Assembly (NCBI RefSeq): GCF_005402965.1
Contig: NZ_BJCF01000019.1
Location: 1-64,000, forward strand
Length of the DNA: 64,000 nt
Direction of reading: 5' to 3'
Source of the DNA: Dolichospermum planctonicum
Lineage (GTDB): Bacteria; Cyanobacteriota; Cyanobacteriia; Cyanobacteriales; Nostocaceae
This document shows, piece after piece, positions 1-10,481 of the stretch. Every line of letters begins with the position of its first letter. The stretch's first letter is position 1. The notes under the pieces were generated by a model. The model was given only the letters and a program-made list of their open reading frames with translations. It ran no database searches and was not told where the DNA came from. The translations under genes and the position numbers were made by a program.

Positions 1-226
1 TTTTTGGTGATTTACTGTTTCTCAAATGCCTTTTTTCACTTTATATGTTTGTTTTGATGCTCTCTTTAATTTTTTCTCTACGTAATTTACCTCTGTGACA
101 GTTTGGGGTGCGGAATGTGGGATATAATGCAGCGAAAGTTCAATAACAAGTCATCAGTAATTAGCTAGTAGCTTGACTGCTAATGATTGATAATAGATAA
201 CTAAAAGTGGATAAGGATTTAAGATC

Positions 227-1285
227 ATGGTAAATTTAAGACGCGTACCAGTGGGAATTGTTGGCGCGTCAGGGTATGGCGGAGTACAACTAGTGCGACT
301 ACTAATGGATCATCCTGAAGTAGAACTAGTTTATTTAGGTGGTGAAAGCAGTGCAGGTAAATCCTTTGCTGACCTTTACCCACATTTTGGTAATATAGTA
401 GAATTACCTATTGAAGCTGTAGAACCGGACATCATTGCTAGTCGTTGTCAAGTGGTATTTTTATCTTTACCCAATGGACTCGCTTGCCAAATCGCTCCTA
501 AACTTATAGAAAAAGGTTCTAAGGTACTGGATCTGAGTGCCGATTATCGCTTTAGTGATTTGAAGACTTATACTACTTGGTATGGGACAGAAAGAAGCGA
601 TCGCACTACAGCAGCAACAGCAGTTTATGGTCTACCAGAATTATACCGCTCGCGCATTGCTGACGCGAATCTGGTCGGCTGTCCTGGTTGCTATCCTACA
701 GCCAGTTTACTGGCATTGTCTCCTCTGTTAAAACAAGGTTTAATAGTTCCCGAAACAGCTATCATTGATGCTAAATCTGGCACATCTGGGGGCGGAAGAC
801 AAGCCAAAGTTAACCTGCTGTTAGCGGAAGCTGATAACTCCCTGGGTGCTTATAACGTTGCTAGACACCGCCACACCCCAGAAATCGAGCAAATTTGTAG
901 CGAATTAGCCGGACATGAAGTTAAAATTCAATTTACACCCCATTTAATCCCCATGGTGCGGGGGATTTTAGCCACTGTCTATGCTACCATGCGTGATCCC
1001 GGTTTAGTCCGTGATGATTTAATTACCATCTATAACGCCTTTTATCGCAATTCTCCCTGGGTAAAAATCTGTAACAGTGGTACTTATCCCCAAACCAAAT
1101 GGGCGTGTGGAAGTAATTCCTGCTACATTGGTATAGAAGTTGATCGCCGCACCGGCCGGGTGATTGTTATGTCAGCGATTGATAACTTGATTAAAGGTCA
1201 AGCGGGACAAGCAATTCAATGTATGAACCTGATGCTAGGCTGGGATGAAACCTTGGGACTACCTAAAATTGGGTTTTATCCTTAA
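227..1285 (+). CDS. argC: N-acetyl-gamma-glutamyl-phosphate reductase
   Basis: Third step of arginine synthesis: NADPH-dependent reduction of N-acetylglutamyl phosphate to the semialdehyde, in the cytosol. The 352-residue protein has the N-terminal dinucleotide-binding loop GASGYGG (residues 13-19) and the active-site motif GCPGCYPT, with catalytic Cys155. Length and motifs fit the family across the whole protein. The ATG is preceded by an AAGGA-like site about 12 bases upstream. The gene stands alone and converges with eno across a block of short tandem repeats. Confidence 0.97.
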   Translation: MVNLRRVPVGIVGASGYGGVQLVRLLMDHPEVELVYLGGESSAGKSFADLYPHFGNIVELPIEAVEPDIIASRCQVVFLSLPNGLACQIAPKLIEKGSKVLDLSADYRFSDLKTYTTWYGTERSDRTTAATAVYGLPELYRSRIADANLVGCPGCYPTASLLALSPLLKQGLIVPETAIIDAKSGTSGGGRQAKVNLLLAEADNSLGAYNVARHRHTPEIEQICSELAGHEVKIQFTPHLIPMVRGILATVYATMRDPGLVRDDLITIYNAFYRNSPWVKICNSGTYPQTKWACGSNSCYIGIEVDRRTGRVIVMSAIDNLIKGQAGQAIQCMNLMLGWDETLGLPKIGFYP

Positions 1286-1516
1286 TGGGTAATGGGTAAT
1301 GGGTAATGGGTAATTGGTAATGGGTAATTGGTAATTGGTAATTCACGTTTTACAACTGACAACTGACAACTGACAACTGACAATTGACAACTGACAACTG
1401 ACAATTGACAATTGACAACTGACAAGGGAACAGGGAACAGGGAACAGAAAGATATTTATTAAACCTCTTACGTTTTTTTTACTGTAACCTGTCACCTGTA
1501 ACCTGTCACCTGTAAC
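1286..1516. repeat. Short tandem heptamer repeats between argC and eno
   Basis: The convergent gap is almost entirely low-complexity arrays: GGTAATG/GGTAATT units from about 1287 to 1342, ACAACTG/ACAATTG units from about 1351 to 1423, GGGAACA units from about 1424 to 1446, and CCTGTAA/CCTGTCA units from about 1487 to 1518. Such short tandemly repeated (STRR) sequences are known from heterocystous cyanobacteria. No gene or clear terminator is seen. Confidence 0.9.
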
Positions 1517-3175
<1,659 letters not shown>

Positions 3176-3406
3176 ATGAATACAGTAGAAATTCGTCAAC
3201 AAATTCAAGAATATGTTGATAAACTGTCACCAGAAAGATTATTAGTGGCTGTTGATTTTTTGGCGTATTTGGCAGATAGACAAGATAATGATGCTACTGA
3301 AGAGTTATTGAAAATTCAAGGATTTAAAGAAGATTTTGCTAAAGCGAAAGAAAATGTTAAAGAAGGTAAGGTAATTTCTGTTGAGCAACTTAAACGAAAA
3401 TATTAA
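3176..3406 (+). CDS. Small antitoxin-like protein
   Basis: A 76-residue, highly charged, mostly helical protein. It begins with a segment around EIRQQIQEYVDKLSPERL and ends in a Lys/Glu-rich tail. It resembles the small antitoxin-like proteins that precede RelE-type toxins in cyanobacteria, but I cannot name a family with certainty. No toxin frame follows in the roughly 90 bases before the next gene, which is convergent, so it appears to be an orphan. The start follows a TATAAT box by about 25 bases. Confidence 0.55.
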   Translation: MNTVEIRQQIQEYVDKLSPERLLVAVDFLAYLADRQDNDATEELLKIQGFKEDFAKAKENVKEGKVISVEQLKRKY

Positions 3407-3497
3407 CTATACGGTGCTGGTAACTATTTTGCTGATTGCACATCGAAGTAGAGTTTATGAGTAGCTGCAATAAATATTCGTCCCTTCCCACCGTAAC

Positions 3498-4847
3498 TTA
3501 TCTCATTTGTAAATACTCTTTAAATACAGCAGATAAATTAAATAAAACTTTTTCTTGGACAACTGTTTTCAGTAAATACCGTTGTTTTAAAGATTGTAAA
3601 CCATTAATCAATTGCATTGATGATAAGTCTAAGTTTTGTTTTATATCTTCTCTCTGTGCAGGTTGATTAAATTTACTTAATGCTAGAACAATTTGCTGTT
3701 CTATAGATGATAATCTATTAAATACTTGACTCAAGTTAAATTGCATATTTTTGGTAATAATTAAGTTATTTTCAGCCATAAAATCATCAACATAACCATT
3801 AAAAATATCTTTAATTAAAACAGCAATATCTTTTAGATAAAGAGGATTACCTTCATATAAATCAATCAATTTTAACCAGCTATTCTCATTTTTCAACCCC
3901 AGATTTTTTAAAATTTCAACATTCTGTAACCTGGATAATTCTAAATATTGAGTGTGAGATAATTCTTCATCTCCAAAGTCCATATCTGTACATTTTTCTT
4001 GACTGATTAAAATTAAACTACTTTGATGTTCAACTTCTGTTATCATTGTCAAAAGGGTTTGATAATTTTTATATTCATTTTGATAGCTTCCTGCAAATTG
4101 ACCACTAGCAAAAATATTTTCCAGATCATCAATAATAATCAAACATCTTTTTTCCGTCAGAAAATCTAATAATTGTCTTAACTTATTATCTGTATTTTCT
4201 TGACTTTCTTGTTCAGCAATCTTTAATAAATCATCAATTAGTAAATCTAGAGACTTAGGAAATTTTAAACTTCTCCAGATAATTACCTCAAATTGTTGTA
4301 AATTTAAATCAATAAATCTTTTAACTAAAGTAGTTTTACCAATTCCATTTAATCCTAATACTGAGACTAGACGCGTATTTTTATTTAATATCCAATTATC
4401 TAGGTTTTCTAGTTCTTTTTTTCTTTCGTAAAAACGAATAATTTGAGGAGATGATTTTAAATCATGTTTAAATGATTGTTGATTTTGATTATTATTGTTT
4501 GGGGTTTCATTTTTATTCAATTGAGGATATGATGGACAAAAATTAAACCTAATATTATTATTTTGCTGAATAACTATAGGTGAGGATGTTAACTTTAATC
4601 GTGATAGAGTAGAACGAAAATTACTTTTATGAATATCTTGTTCCAAATGATTAGAAAAAGTTCGCCAAAGTTTATATCCTATATTCCTAATATGACTTTC
4701 ACTACAATGAGAGTCATCAGCAATTTTATCATAGGTTTTACCCTCCCATACTCCCTTAATGACCGTTTCCTGAATATCATCTAAGTGCTTTCCTGTATCC
4801 GCGAATACCAAATTATCAGCTATTTGTAAAACTTCTATGATATCCAT
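3498..4847 (-). CDS. NB-ARC-type ATPase with N-terminal helix-turn-helix region
   Basis: A 449-residue protein of a type common in filamentous cyanobacteria. Residues 1-85 resemble a sigma-like or LuxR-like helix-turn-helix region, with a segment around GKTYDKIADDSHCSESHIRN. An Asn/Gln-rich linker covers about 97-130. An STAND/NB-ARC nucleotide-binding domain follows, with Walker A GLNGIGKT (165-172) and Walker B LIIIDDL (236-242). A helical C-terminal region ends without WD40 or TPR repeats, so the usual sensor part is missing or short. Such proteins are thought to act in signalling or phage defence; its partner and trigger are unknown. Very AT-rich, like the genes around it. Confidence 0.7.
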   Translation of the reverse strand: MDIIEVLQIADNLVFADTGKHLDDIQETVIKGVWEGKTYDKIADDSHCSESHIRNIGYKLWRTFSNHLEQDIHKSNFRSTLSRLKLTSSPIVIQQNNNIRFNFCPSYPQLNKNETPNNNNQNQQSFKHDLKSSPQIIRFYERKKELENLDNWILNKNTRLVSVLGLNGIGKTTLVKRFIDLNLQQFEVIIWRSLKFPKSLDLLIDDLLKIAEQESQENTDNKLRQLLDFLTEKRCLIIIDDLENIFASGQFAGSYQNEYKNYQTLLTMITEVEHQSSLILISQEKCTDMDFGDEELSHTQYLELSRLQNVEILKNLGLKNENSWLKLIDLYEGNPLYLKDIAVLIKDIFNGYVDDFMAENNLIITKNMQFNLSQVFNRLSSIEQQIVLALSKFNQPAQREDIKQNLDLSSMQLINGLQSLKQRYLLKTVVQEKVLFNLSAVFKEYLQMR

Positions 4848-5164
4848 AAGAAATAGCTATGATTACTAACTAATGTTATTTATTATATCAGACTTTTTAG
4901 ATAAAATCATACATTTCATAACATTTTATTTTAAATTGCATTAATTGAATTAAAGATAAAATAAGATATTTTTAGATCACTGATTATTTAATGTTTTGTT
5001 ATAATTAAGAAATCGTAGTAAAATATGTCAGATTTTGAGTACACAAATAAACATATTTTCTCAAGAATGCAAATTTGACTTTTAGAGATATCTGATAATT
5101 TCACTATCTGATAACTCCTAAAATTTCATGAGTTAATCTTATATAGTCCAAACCTATTAATTGT
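4848..5164. other. AT-rich divergent intergenic region
   Basis: These 317 bp separate a minus-strand ATPase gene from the plus-strand SHOCT gene pair. The sequence is extremely AT-rich with several TATAAT-like hexamers, for example near 4999. I see no open frame, repeat or structured RNA. It presumably holds both promoters, which cannot be placed with confidence. Confidence 0.4.
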
Positions 5165-5677
5165 ATGAACAAGGAAAATTTATCTGTTTGGAATCCATTT
5201 GTACCCAGCAAAAGAGATATAAATCGTACCAGTGAATTAGCTCAAAAAAATGAAATTCTTACAGGAGTGCTAAGTTTTATCTTCTTTCCTGCTGGATTAA
5301 TTTATTTAAATAGAGCAATTAATCCACTGAAAATTTTTGGTTATACCATTATTTTGAGTGTTTTAGTTAAGATGGGTTCATCTTCAAACCCTGAAGAAAA
5401 TTCTACGAATTTTATCTCTCTTTTAGGTATAAGTGCGATTACAGCAGAACAAGTAATTACTGTCAGGTCTGCACGTCAGAGACTAGGAGGAAAAACAACA
5501 TCTGTACCAAGTTCTAATTTTCAGAATTCAGTTCTATCTTCTTCATCTTCTTTAAGTTATAAAACCGATGATAAAGCAGTTAAATTGCTTAAAGAACTGA
5601 AGGAAAGATATGAAGCGAATGAAATTTCTGACGAAGAATTTAAACTTCAGAAACAGAAAATTCTTGAATCTATCTAG
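5165..5677 (+). CDS. Membrane protein with C-terminal SHOCT domain
   Basis: A 170-residue protein. Two hydrophobic stretches, about residues 31-48 and 56-70, suggest membrane insertion. A Ser-rich linker (about 113-132) follows, then a SHOCT domain (about 138-170) with the pattern LLKELKERYEANEISDEEF. SHOCT domains are short oligomerisation modules often found at protein ends. The next gene starts 39 bases downstream on the same strand and also ends in a SHOCT-like segment, so the two are probably one operon. Function unknown. Confidence 0.6.
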   Translation: MNKENLSVWNPFVPSKRDINRTSELAQKNEILTGVLSFIFFPAGLIYLNRAINPLKIFGYTIILSVLVKMGSSSNPEENSTNFISLLGISAITAEQVITVRSARQRLGGKTTSVPSSNFQNSVLSSSSSLSYKTDDKAVKLLKELKERYEANEISDEEFKLQKQKILESI

Positions 5678-5716
5678 CAAATATCAAAAAAATTCAATTA
5701 TCAGGAGACTCTAATC

Positions 5717-6259
5717 ATGGCTAACTTTTTTAAAAATCTTACTCAATCTTTTGGTGAAGGAATAGCTGAAGCTTCAACTAAAAGCTCGGTTGATTCTCAG
5801 AGACAAAGCGAAATTAATAAATTAGAAACTCAAATCAAAGAAATTGAAATTAAGCTGGAAAAACAATATACTTTACTAGGTCAATTAGAAGCAGATAATC
5901 TGCGTAAAGCTGAATCAATCAGTAAAGAAGCTGTAGCCAAATTATTCAATCCGATTAGAAAATTAGATGCAGAAAAAATAGAGATTTTAGAAAAAATCAA
6001 AGAATTAAAAGCTAAACAAGCTGAACAAGATAAAGCAGAGGATTTGTTAAGAATAAAAAAAGAAGTCGAAGCAGAATTGAAGAAGTTAGAGGAACTTAAA
6101 TCTTTAGAAGTTATTGATGATGAGGAGTTTGAAATTGCTCAAGTTAAATTAAATAAAAAAGTCAACAATTTTGAGAAATTGTATAGTTTGAAAATTGCCT
6201 TTGAGCGTGGTTTAATTAATGAACAAGAGTATACTCAAAGAAAAGCTTCACTTGAGTAG
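5717..6259 (+). CDS. Coiled-coil protein with SHOCT-like C-terminus
   Basis: A 180-residue protein, strongly charged and predicted coiled coil from about residue 28 to 130 (Lys/Glu heptads). It ends in a short segment, AFERGLINEQEYTQRK, that resembles a SHOCT domain. A strong AGGAGA ribosome-binding site lies 9 bases before the ATG. No membrane segment is seen, so it may be a soluble partner of the upstream membrane protein. Function unknown. Confidence 0.6.
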   Translation: MANFFKNLTQSFGEGIAEASTKSSVDSQRQSEINKLETQIKEIEIKLEKQYTLLGQLEADNLRKAESISKEAVAKLFNPIRKLDAEKIEILEKIKELKAKQAEQDKAEDLLRIKKEVEAELKKLEELKSLEVIDDEEFEIAQVKLNKKVNNFEKLYSLKIAFERGLINEQEYTQRKASLE

Positions 6260-6290
6260 AGTAGTCGTGTAAGGTGCATTGATTTTTAAG

Positions 6291-6319
6291 ATAGGGGTTT
6301 AGCATTGCTAAACCCCTAT
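6291..6319. repeat. Perfect interspersed palindrome
   Basis: A 29-bp palindrome with 14-bp arms, ATAGGGGTTTAGCA and TGCTAAACCCCTAT, around a single central T. It lies downstream of the coiled-coil gene. No T-run follows, so it is more like a dispersed cyanobacterial palindrome than a terminator. Confidence 0.75.
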
Positions 6320-6382
6320 CGCGTTGATATATAACCCTGAAAAATGCTATAATATAAACCAATCCCAAGCTATGTATGAAAT

Positions 6383-6691
6383 ATGAAAATAATTCTAGAT
6401 AACTTAGAACCCAACCTAGTCGAAAATCTCAGATATCAAGCAGAACAACATGGACGGACTCTAGAGACTGAGTTAAAACTAATTTTAACACAAGCTGTTA
6501 CCAAAAATGTCCGAGAAAACTCTCAGGAACAAACATTAATTCCCCTAGAAATATTAGCAGCACAGGTAAAAGAGTCCTTGGATAATCAAGGATATCATTC
6601 CCATGAGCAAATTATTGATTTAGTTCAAGATGTAAAAAGAGAAATGGCTGAAGAACATTTATTAAAAGCAGAGCATGACAATGAGTTATGA
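6383..6691 (+). CDS. FitA-like antitoxin (ribbon-helix-helix)
   Basis: A 102-residue protein. The N-terminal 40 residues fit the Arc/FitA ribbon-helix-helix fold, with the segment LEPNLVENLRYQAEQHGRTL. The C-terminal half is charged and would wrap the toxin. It overlaps the start of the PIN-domain toxin frame by 17 bases, the usual arrangement of a VapBC/FitAB toxin-antitoxin pair, where the pair represses its own promoter. The toxin partner carries an in-frame stop codon, so this antitoxin may now be orphaned. Confidence 0.75.
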   Translation: MKIILDNLEPNLVENLRYQAEQHGRTLETELKLILTQAVTKNVRENSQEQTLIPLEILAAQVKESLDNQGYHSHEQIIDLVQDVKREMAEEHLLKAEHDNEL

Positions 6692-7133
6692 TATCCCTCA
6701 ACGTCTATTTTTAGACACTAATATTTATATTATTGGTGTGGCTAATCAGAATAGTTATGAAAGAAAAATATTAGAATCAGTTGGTTTTTTACAACCTTCT
6801 TCTGTAGAAGCTATCGTTTCAGAAGAGTTATTAGATCAAATTTTACGATTATCTAAACGTTTGTATAATAAAGATTGGGGTAGTCAAATTGTAGCGCGTA
6901 TTTGGCAATAATTACAAGTTATTTATGTCAATTTTACTTCTGAGGAATGGCTCAAAATAGAAGATTTAGGATTAATTACTCGTGAAGATATTGGAGTTTA
7001 TTTAACTGCTAGTAAGGGTGAAACTCAATGTTTTGTTTCTGCTAATTATAAACTAATTCGTTGTTTAGTTCAAGAAACAAAAGAGTTTGAATGTTTAAGT
7101 CCTCAAGAATTTGTGAATAAGTATTTATCATAA
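6675..7133 (+). pseudogene. PIN-domain toxin interrupted by an in-frame TAA
   Basis: The frame starts at 6675 (or the ATG at 6681), overlapping the antitoxin, and reads as a PIN ribonuclease beginning around PQRLFLDTNIYI, with the first catalytic Asp. A TAA at 6909-6911 stops it after 78 codons. The same frame then stays open to 7133, with the conserved downstream parts EDIGVYLTAS and CFVSANYKLI. The full length would be about 152 residues, normal for the family. The simplest reading is a single base change from CAA to TAA. If the base is right, the toxin is dead or needs readthrough. Confidence 0.8.
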
Positions 7134-7174
7134 TTATTATTCCCAGAACTTATTATTCTATTTTATACTTTGTT

Positions 7175-7276
7175 TTAAGCTACAGAAAAATCTGTAAACG
7201 GCCGATACTCAGGACGAATAAACCCTAAAACAATATCATCCTTTCCTACTGCTAATTCCAATAATTCCCCAGTTGC
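7175..7276 (-). pseudogene. C-terminal relic of an XisI-type protein
   Basis: The last 33 codons before the stop at 7175-7177 read GELLELAVGKDDIVLGFIRP followed by EYRPFTDFSVA. This matches the conserved end of XisI, the partner of XisH in excision of the fdxN element of heterocystous cyanobacteria. The rest of XisI (about 80 residues) is missing; upstream sequence in this frame derives from a dispersed repeat (about 7280-7320). No xisH is seen nearby, so this is a degraded fragment. Confidence 0.65.
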
Positions 7277-7413
7277 TCCCCTTTCCGCAGAGGTGCGGAG
7301 GAAGCAGAGCAGAGATAGGAAGAAAATATTAAACAATTCACCGCTTGTTGCAAGTAGGGCGGTAAACTGTGTTTTTATAGTACAATAGAATTGATGAGAA
7401 TTATTCAAAAATT

Positions 7414-8454
7414 ATGAAATACAACCAACTCGGTGCAAGCGACCTCAAAGTTTCAGAAATTTGTTTAGGAACTATGACCTATGGAAGTCAAAATACCATT
7501 GAGGATGCACATCAACAACTAGATTACGCTATTAATCAAGGAATAAATTTTCTAGATGCTGCGGAAATGTATCCCGCACCTCCTCGTGGAGAAACTCAAG
7601 GAAAAACAGAAACTTATATTGGTGAATGGTTGCAGAAACAGCAACGAGATCAAATCATAGTTGCTACCAAAATATCAGGTCCTGGTCGTCATTTTTCATG
7701 GTTAAGAGGTGGAAATAATAAAATTAACTATGATAATATTTCACAAGCAGTAAATGATAGTTTGCAGAGGTTACAAACAGATTACATAGATTTGTATCAG
7801 ATTCATTGGCCAGATCGTTATGTTCCCACCTTTGGACAGACAATTTATAATCCAGAATTTGAGCGGGAAACAGTTCCCATTGCTGAACAGTTAACAGCAT
7901 TTGCTGATATTATTCAAGCGGGAAAAATTCGCTATTTGGGTTTAAGCAATGAGACTCCTTGGGGGGTAAGTGAGTTTATTCGCATTGCTAACCAATTGGG
8001 ACTACCTCAAGTTGTTTCAATTCAAAATGCTTACAATTTACTAAATCGCGACTTTGATACAGGTCTAGCAGAAGTTTCTCGCTATACAGATGTTGGTTTA
8101 CTGGCTTATAGTCCTCTAGCTTTTGGTTTTTTAAGTGGTAAGTACATAGAAAATCAAGCAATAGAAAATACGAGAATATCTCTATTTCCAGGTTTTGGAC
8201 AACGTTATCTAAAACCTAATGTTCAAGAAGCTATAATTGCTTATGTAGAAATTGCTAAAAAGCATAATCTCACACCGTCACAATTAGCTATATCTTTTGT
8301 GAAGAGTCGCTGGTTTGTTAAAAGCACAATTATTGGAGCAACCAATTTACAACAATTGCAAGAAAATATAGATAGTGTGAATGTAGTTTTGGATAAACAA
8401 GTTTTAGAGGAAATAGATGCAATTCACACTCGTTATCCTAATCCAGCACCTTAA
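7414..8454 (+). CDS. Aldo/keto reductase, Tas-like
   Basis: NADPH-dependent oxidoreductase of the aldo/keto reductase superfamily, soluble, 346 residues (full length). The catalytic tetrad is visible: Asp48, Tyr53 in AEMYPAPP, Lys86 in VATK and His131 in QIHWPD. The insertion after Tyr53 (PRGETQGKTETYIGEWL) is typical of the Tas branch. The substrate cannot be told from sequence. Single gene with its own upstream region. Confidence 0.9.
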   Translation: MKYNQLGASDLKVSEICLGTMTYGSQNTIEDAHQQLDYAINQGINFLDAAEMYPAPPRGETQGKTETYIGEWLQKQQRDQIIVATKISGPGRHFSWLRGGNNKINYDNISQAVNDSLQRLQTDYIDLYQIHWPDRYVPTFGQTIYNPEFERETVPIAEQLTAFADIIQAGKIRYLGLSNETPWGVSEFIRIANQLGLPQVVSIQNAYNLLNRDFDTGLAEVSRYTDVGLLAYSPLAFGFLSGKYIENQAIENTRISLFPGFGQRYLKPNVQEAIIAYVEIAKKHNLTPSQLAISFVKSRWFVKSTIIGATNLQQLQENIDSVNVVLDKQVLEEIDAIHTRYPNPAP

Positions 8455-8628
8455 CTATTTTTCTTTTTTTTTCTTTTTTCACAAGTAATAATTGCCAGGA
8501 ATCTCTGAGTTTTTTTATGAAGTTCGGAGGTTTTTTTTGCTTTCTATTTCAGATATTATCAAATAATATCAACCAAAGTTTTTAAATATAAAACAGCTTA
8601 TAAATATCAATTATTATTTATTTTATCA

Positions 8629-9207
8629 CTACCAAATTTTACTCATATTCAAAACAAATCCTGATAAAACAGGATCACAACTAACAGTATCAGGATTTTC
8701 TAAACACTCTTCTATTTGTCCAGGACGATAAATATAAACTCGGCGATTTTTACGGTCAATTAATAAACCTAATTGGATTCCTGGTTCTTGCATATATTCC
8801 TGCATTTTATCTTTTAAAGGTGGCAAATTATCAGAAGCTGACCTTAATTCAATGACAAAATCAGGACAAATAGGTGCAAATTTTTTCTGCTGTTTTGGTG
8901 TAAGTTGATTCCATCTTTCTAATTTGATCCAAGCAGCATCAGGAGAACGTTTTGCACCTGTAGAAAGTGTAAATCCTGTACTGGAAGAAAAACCAATTCC
9001 TGTACCATCTTTTTCTGACCAAATTCCTAACTGTACAGCAATATTAAACTCTCGGTTTCCTGTTTCTGAACCTGCGGGTGGCATAATTGATATTTCTCCA
9101 AATTGATTTCTCTCAATCCGTAAATCACGGTTTAGTTGACAAAATTCAAAAAATTGATCATCTGTCATTGATGATGGCATTTGCAACATTAAAGGAGATG
9201 AAAGCAT
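8629..9207 (-). CDS. Uma2-family (DUF820) nuclease-fold protein, copy 1
   Basis: 192 residues of the Uma2/DUF820 family, which has a PD-(D/E)XK nuclease fold and is greatly expanded in cyanobacteria. Its role is not established. Key positions are Glu38 in FGEISIMPP, Asp90 in SPDAAWI, and Asp116 with Glu120 in CPDFVIELRS. It lies 25 bases downstream of a close paralogue on the same strand, and long stretches of DNA are nearly identical, so this is a recent tandem duplication. Confidence 0.85.
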   Translation of the reverse strand: MLSSPLMLQMPSSMTDDQFFEFCQLNRDLRIERNQFGEISIMPPAGSETGNREFNIAVQLGIWSEKDGTGIGFSSSTGFTLSTGAKRSPDAAWIKLERWNQLTPKQQKKFAPICPDFVIELRSASDNLPPLKDKMQEYMQEPGIQLGLLIDRKNRRVYIYRPGQIEECLENPDTVSCDPVLSGFVLNMSKIW

Positions 9208-9232
9208 GATAATTTCCTTCTATTTATTTGGT

Positions 9233-9832
9233 TTACCAAATTTTATTCATATTCAAAACAAATCCTGATAAAACAGGATCACAACTAACAGTATCAGGAT
9301 TTTCTAAACACTCTTCTATTTGTCCAGGATGATAAATATAAACTCGGCGATTTTTACGGTCAATTAATAAACCTAATTTTATTTCTGGTTCTTGCATATA
9401 TTCATTCATTTTATCTTTTAACGGCTGCAATTGATCAGAATCTGACCTTAATTCAATCACAAAATCAGGACAAATAGGTGCAAATTTTTTCTGCTGTTTT
9501 GGTGTAAGTTGATTCCATCTTTCTAATTTGATCCAAGCAGCATCAGGAGAACGTTTTGCACCTGTAGAAAGTGTAAATCCCGTGCTAGAATCGAAACAAA
9601 TTCCTGTGTTATCTTTTTCTGACCACACATATAATTGTCCAGCTAAGTTAAAATTACGGTTTCCTGTTTCTGAACCTGCTGGTGGCATAATTGATATTTC
9701 TCGAAATTTATTTCTCTCAATGCGTAAATCACGGTTTTCTTGACAGAATTGAAAGAATTGTTCATCTGTCATTTGCATTGATGAGGGAAAATGTAATATC
9801 AAAGGTGATGAAATCATAATTATTTCTTCCAT
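9233..9832 (-). CDS. Uma2-family (DUF820) nuclease-fold protein, copy 2
   Basis: 199 residues, the upstream copy of the tandem Uma2 pair. It shares SPDAAWIKLERWNQLTPKQ and the end of the protein with copy 1, but differs in the middle (residues about 60-75) and near residues 125-145. The predicted nuclease residues are all kept. The start may be the ATG at residue 6 (ISSPL), which matches the start of copy 1. The two genes are probably cotranscribed. Confidence 0.85.
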   Translation of the reverse strand: MEEIIMISSPLILHFPSSMQMTDEQFFQFCQENRDLRIERNKFREISIMPPAGSETGNRNFNLAGQLYVWSEKDNTGICFDSSTGFTLSTGAKRSPDAAWIKLERWNQLTPKQQKKFAPICPDFVIELRSDSDQLQPLKDKMNEYMQEPEIKLGLLIDRKNRRVYIYHPGQIEECLENPDTVSCDPVLSGFVLNMNKIW

Positions 9833-9986
9833 CTAAAATTAACATCAATTTTACCACATTTACCACAAACCGTTGCTGAAATTAGTTAATACATAATTAT
9901 TACCAATTGAGCAATTAAAAACAGAATTAAACGCAAGTTTCCTGAAAATTCCTGATTAGATATAAAATATAAGAATTGAACAAAGG

Positions 9987-10385
9987 GTGAATATGCGATT
10001 ACTACACACCATGCTCCGAGTAGGTAATTTAGACGAGTCCTTGAAATTTTACTGTGATATCCTGGGAATGAAGTTACTCCGACGCAAAGATTACCCAGGG
10101 GGAGAGTTTACCCTGGCTTTTGTCGGTTATGGGGAAGAAAGTGACCACTCAGTCATAGAACTCACCCACAATTGGGGCGTAGAAAAGTATGATTTAGGAA
10201 ATGCTTATGGTCATATCGCTTTAGGTGTGCATGATATTTATGCTACCTGTGAAGCCATTGGCCAATTGGGTGGTAAAGTAGTTCGAGAACCAGGACCTAT
10301 GAAACATGGTTCAACGGTAATTGCTTTTGTCGAAGACCCAGATGGTTATAAAGTTGAATTGATTCAGTTAAAAATTCCAGAATAA
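9987..10385 (+). CDS. gloA: Lactoylglutathione lyase (glyoxalase I)
   Basis: Converts the hemithioacetal of methylglyoxal and glutathione into lactoylglutathione. The 132-residue protein has all four metal ligands of the bacterial enzyme: His7, Glu58, His76 and Glu124, offset by two from E. coli GloA. Other conserved parts are [20 protein letters not shown] and [11 protein letters not shown]. Single soluble enzyme; clpB follows 96 bases downstream. Confidence 0.96.
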   Translation: MNMRLLHTMLRVGNLDESLKFYCDILGMKLLRRKDYPGGEFTLAFVGYGEESDHSVIELTHNWGVEKYDLGNAYGHIALGVHDIYATCEAIGQLGGKVVREPGPMKHGSTVIAFVEDPDGYKVELIQLKIPE

Positions 10386-10481
10386 TTTAAGGTAGGGGGG
10401 TAGGAAGATAAAAACTTCTTTACCCTTTACCCATTCTAGCTATAAACTTAAGTCACAAATCTAAAATCTAAAATTCTCAAG

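Noticed and set aside
1-226. Possible end of an upstream gene or an RNA gene
   Set aside because: No open frame into the window edge and no tRNA-like or hairpin structure recognised; it is the argC upstream region.
9528-9743. Plus-strand frame repeated opposite both Uma2 genes
   Set aside because: It is similar at 8924-9106 and 9528-9743 only because the Uma2 genes are duplicates; it is antisense to real coding sequence.
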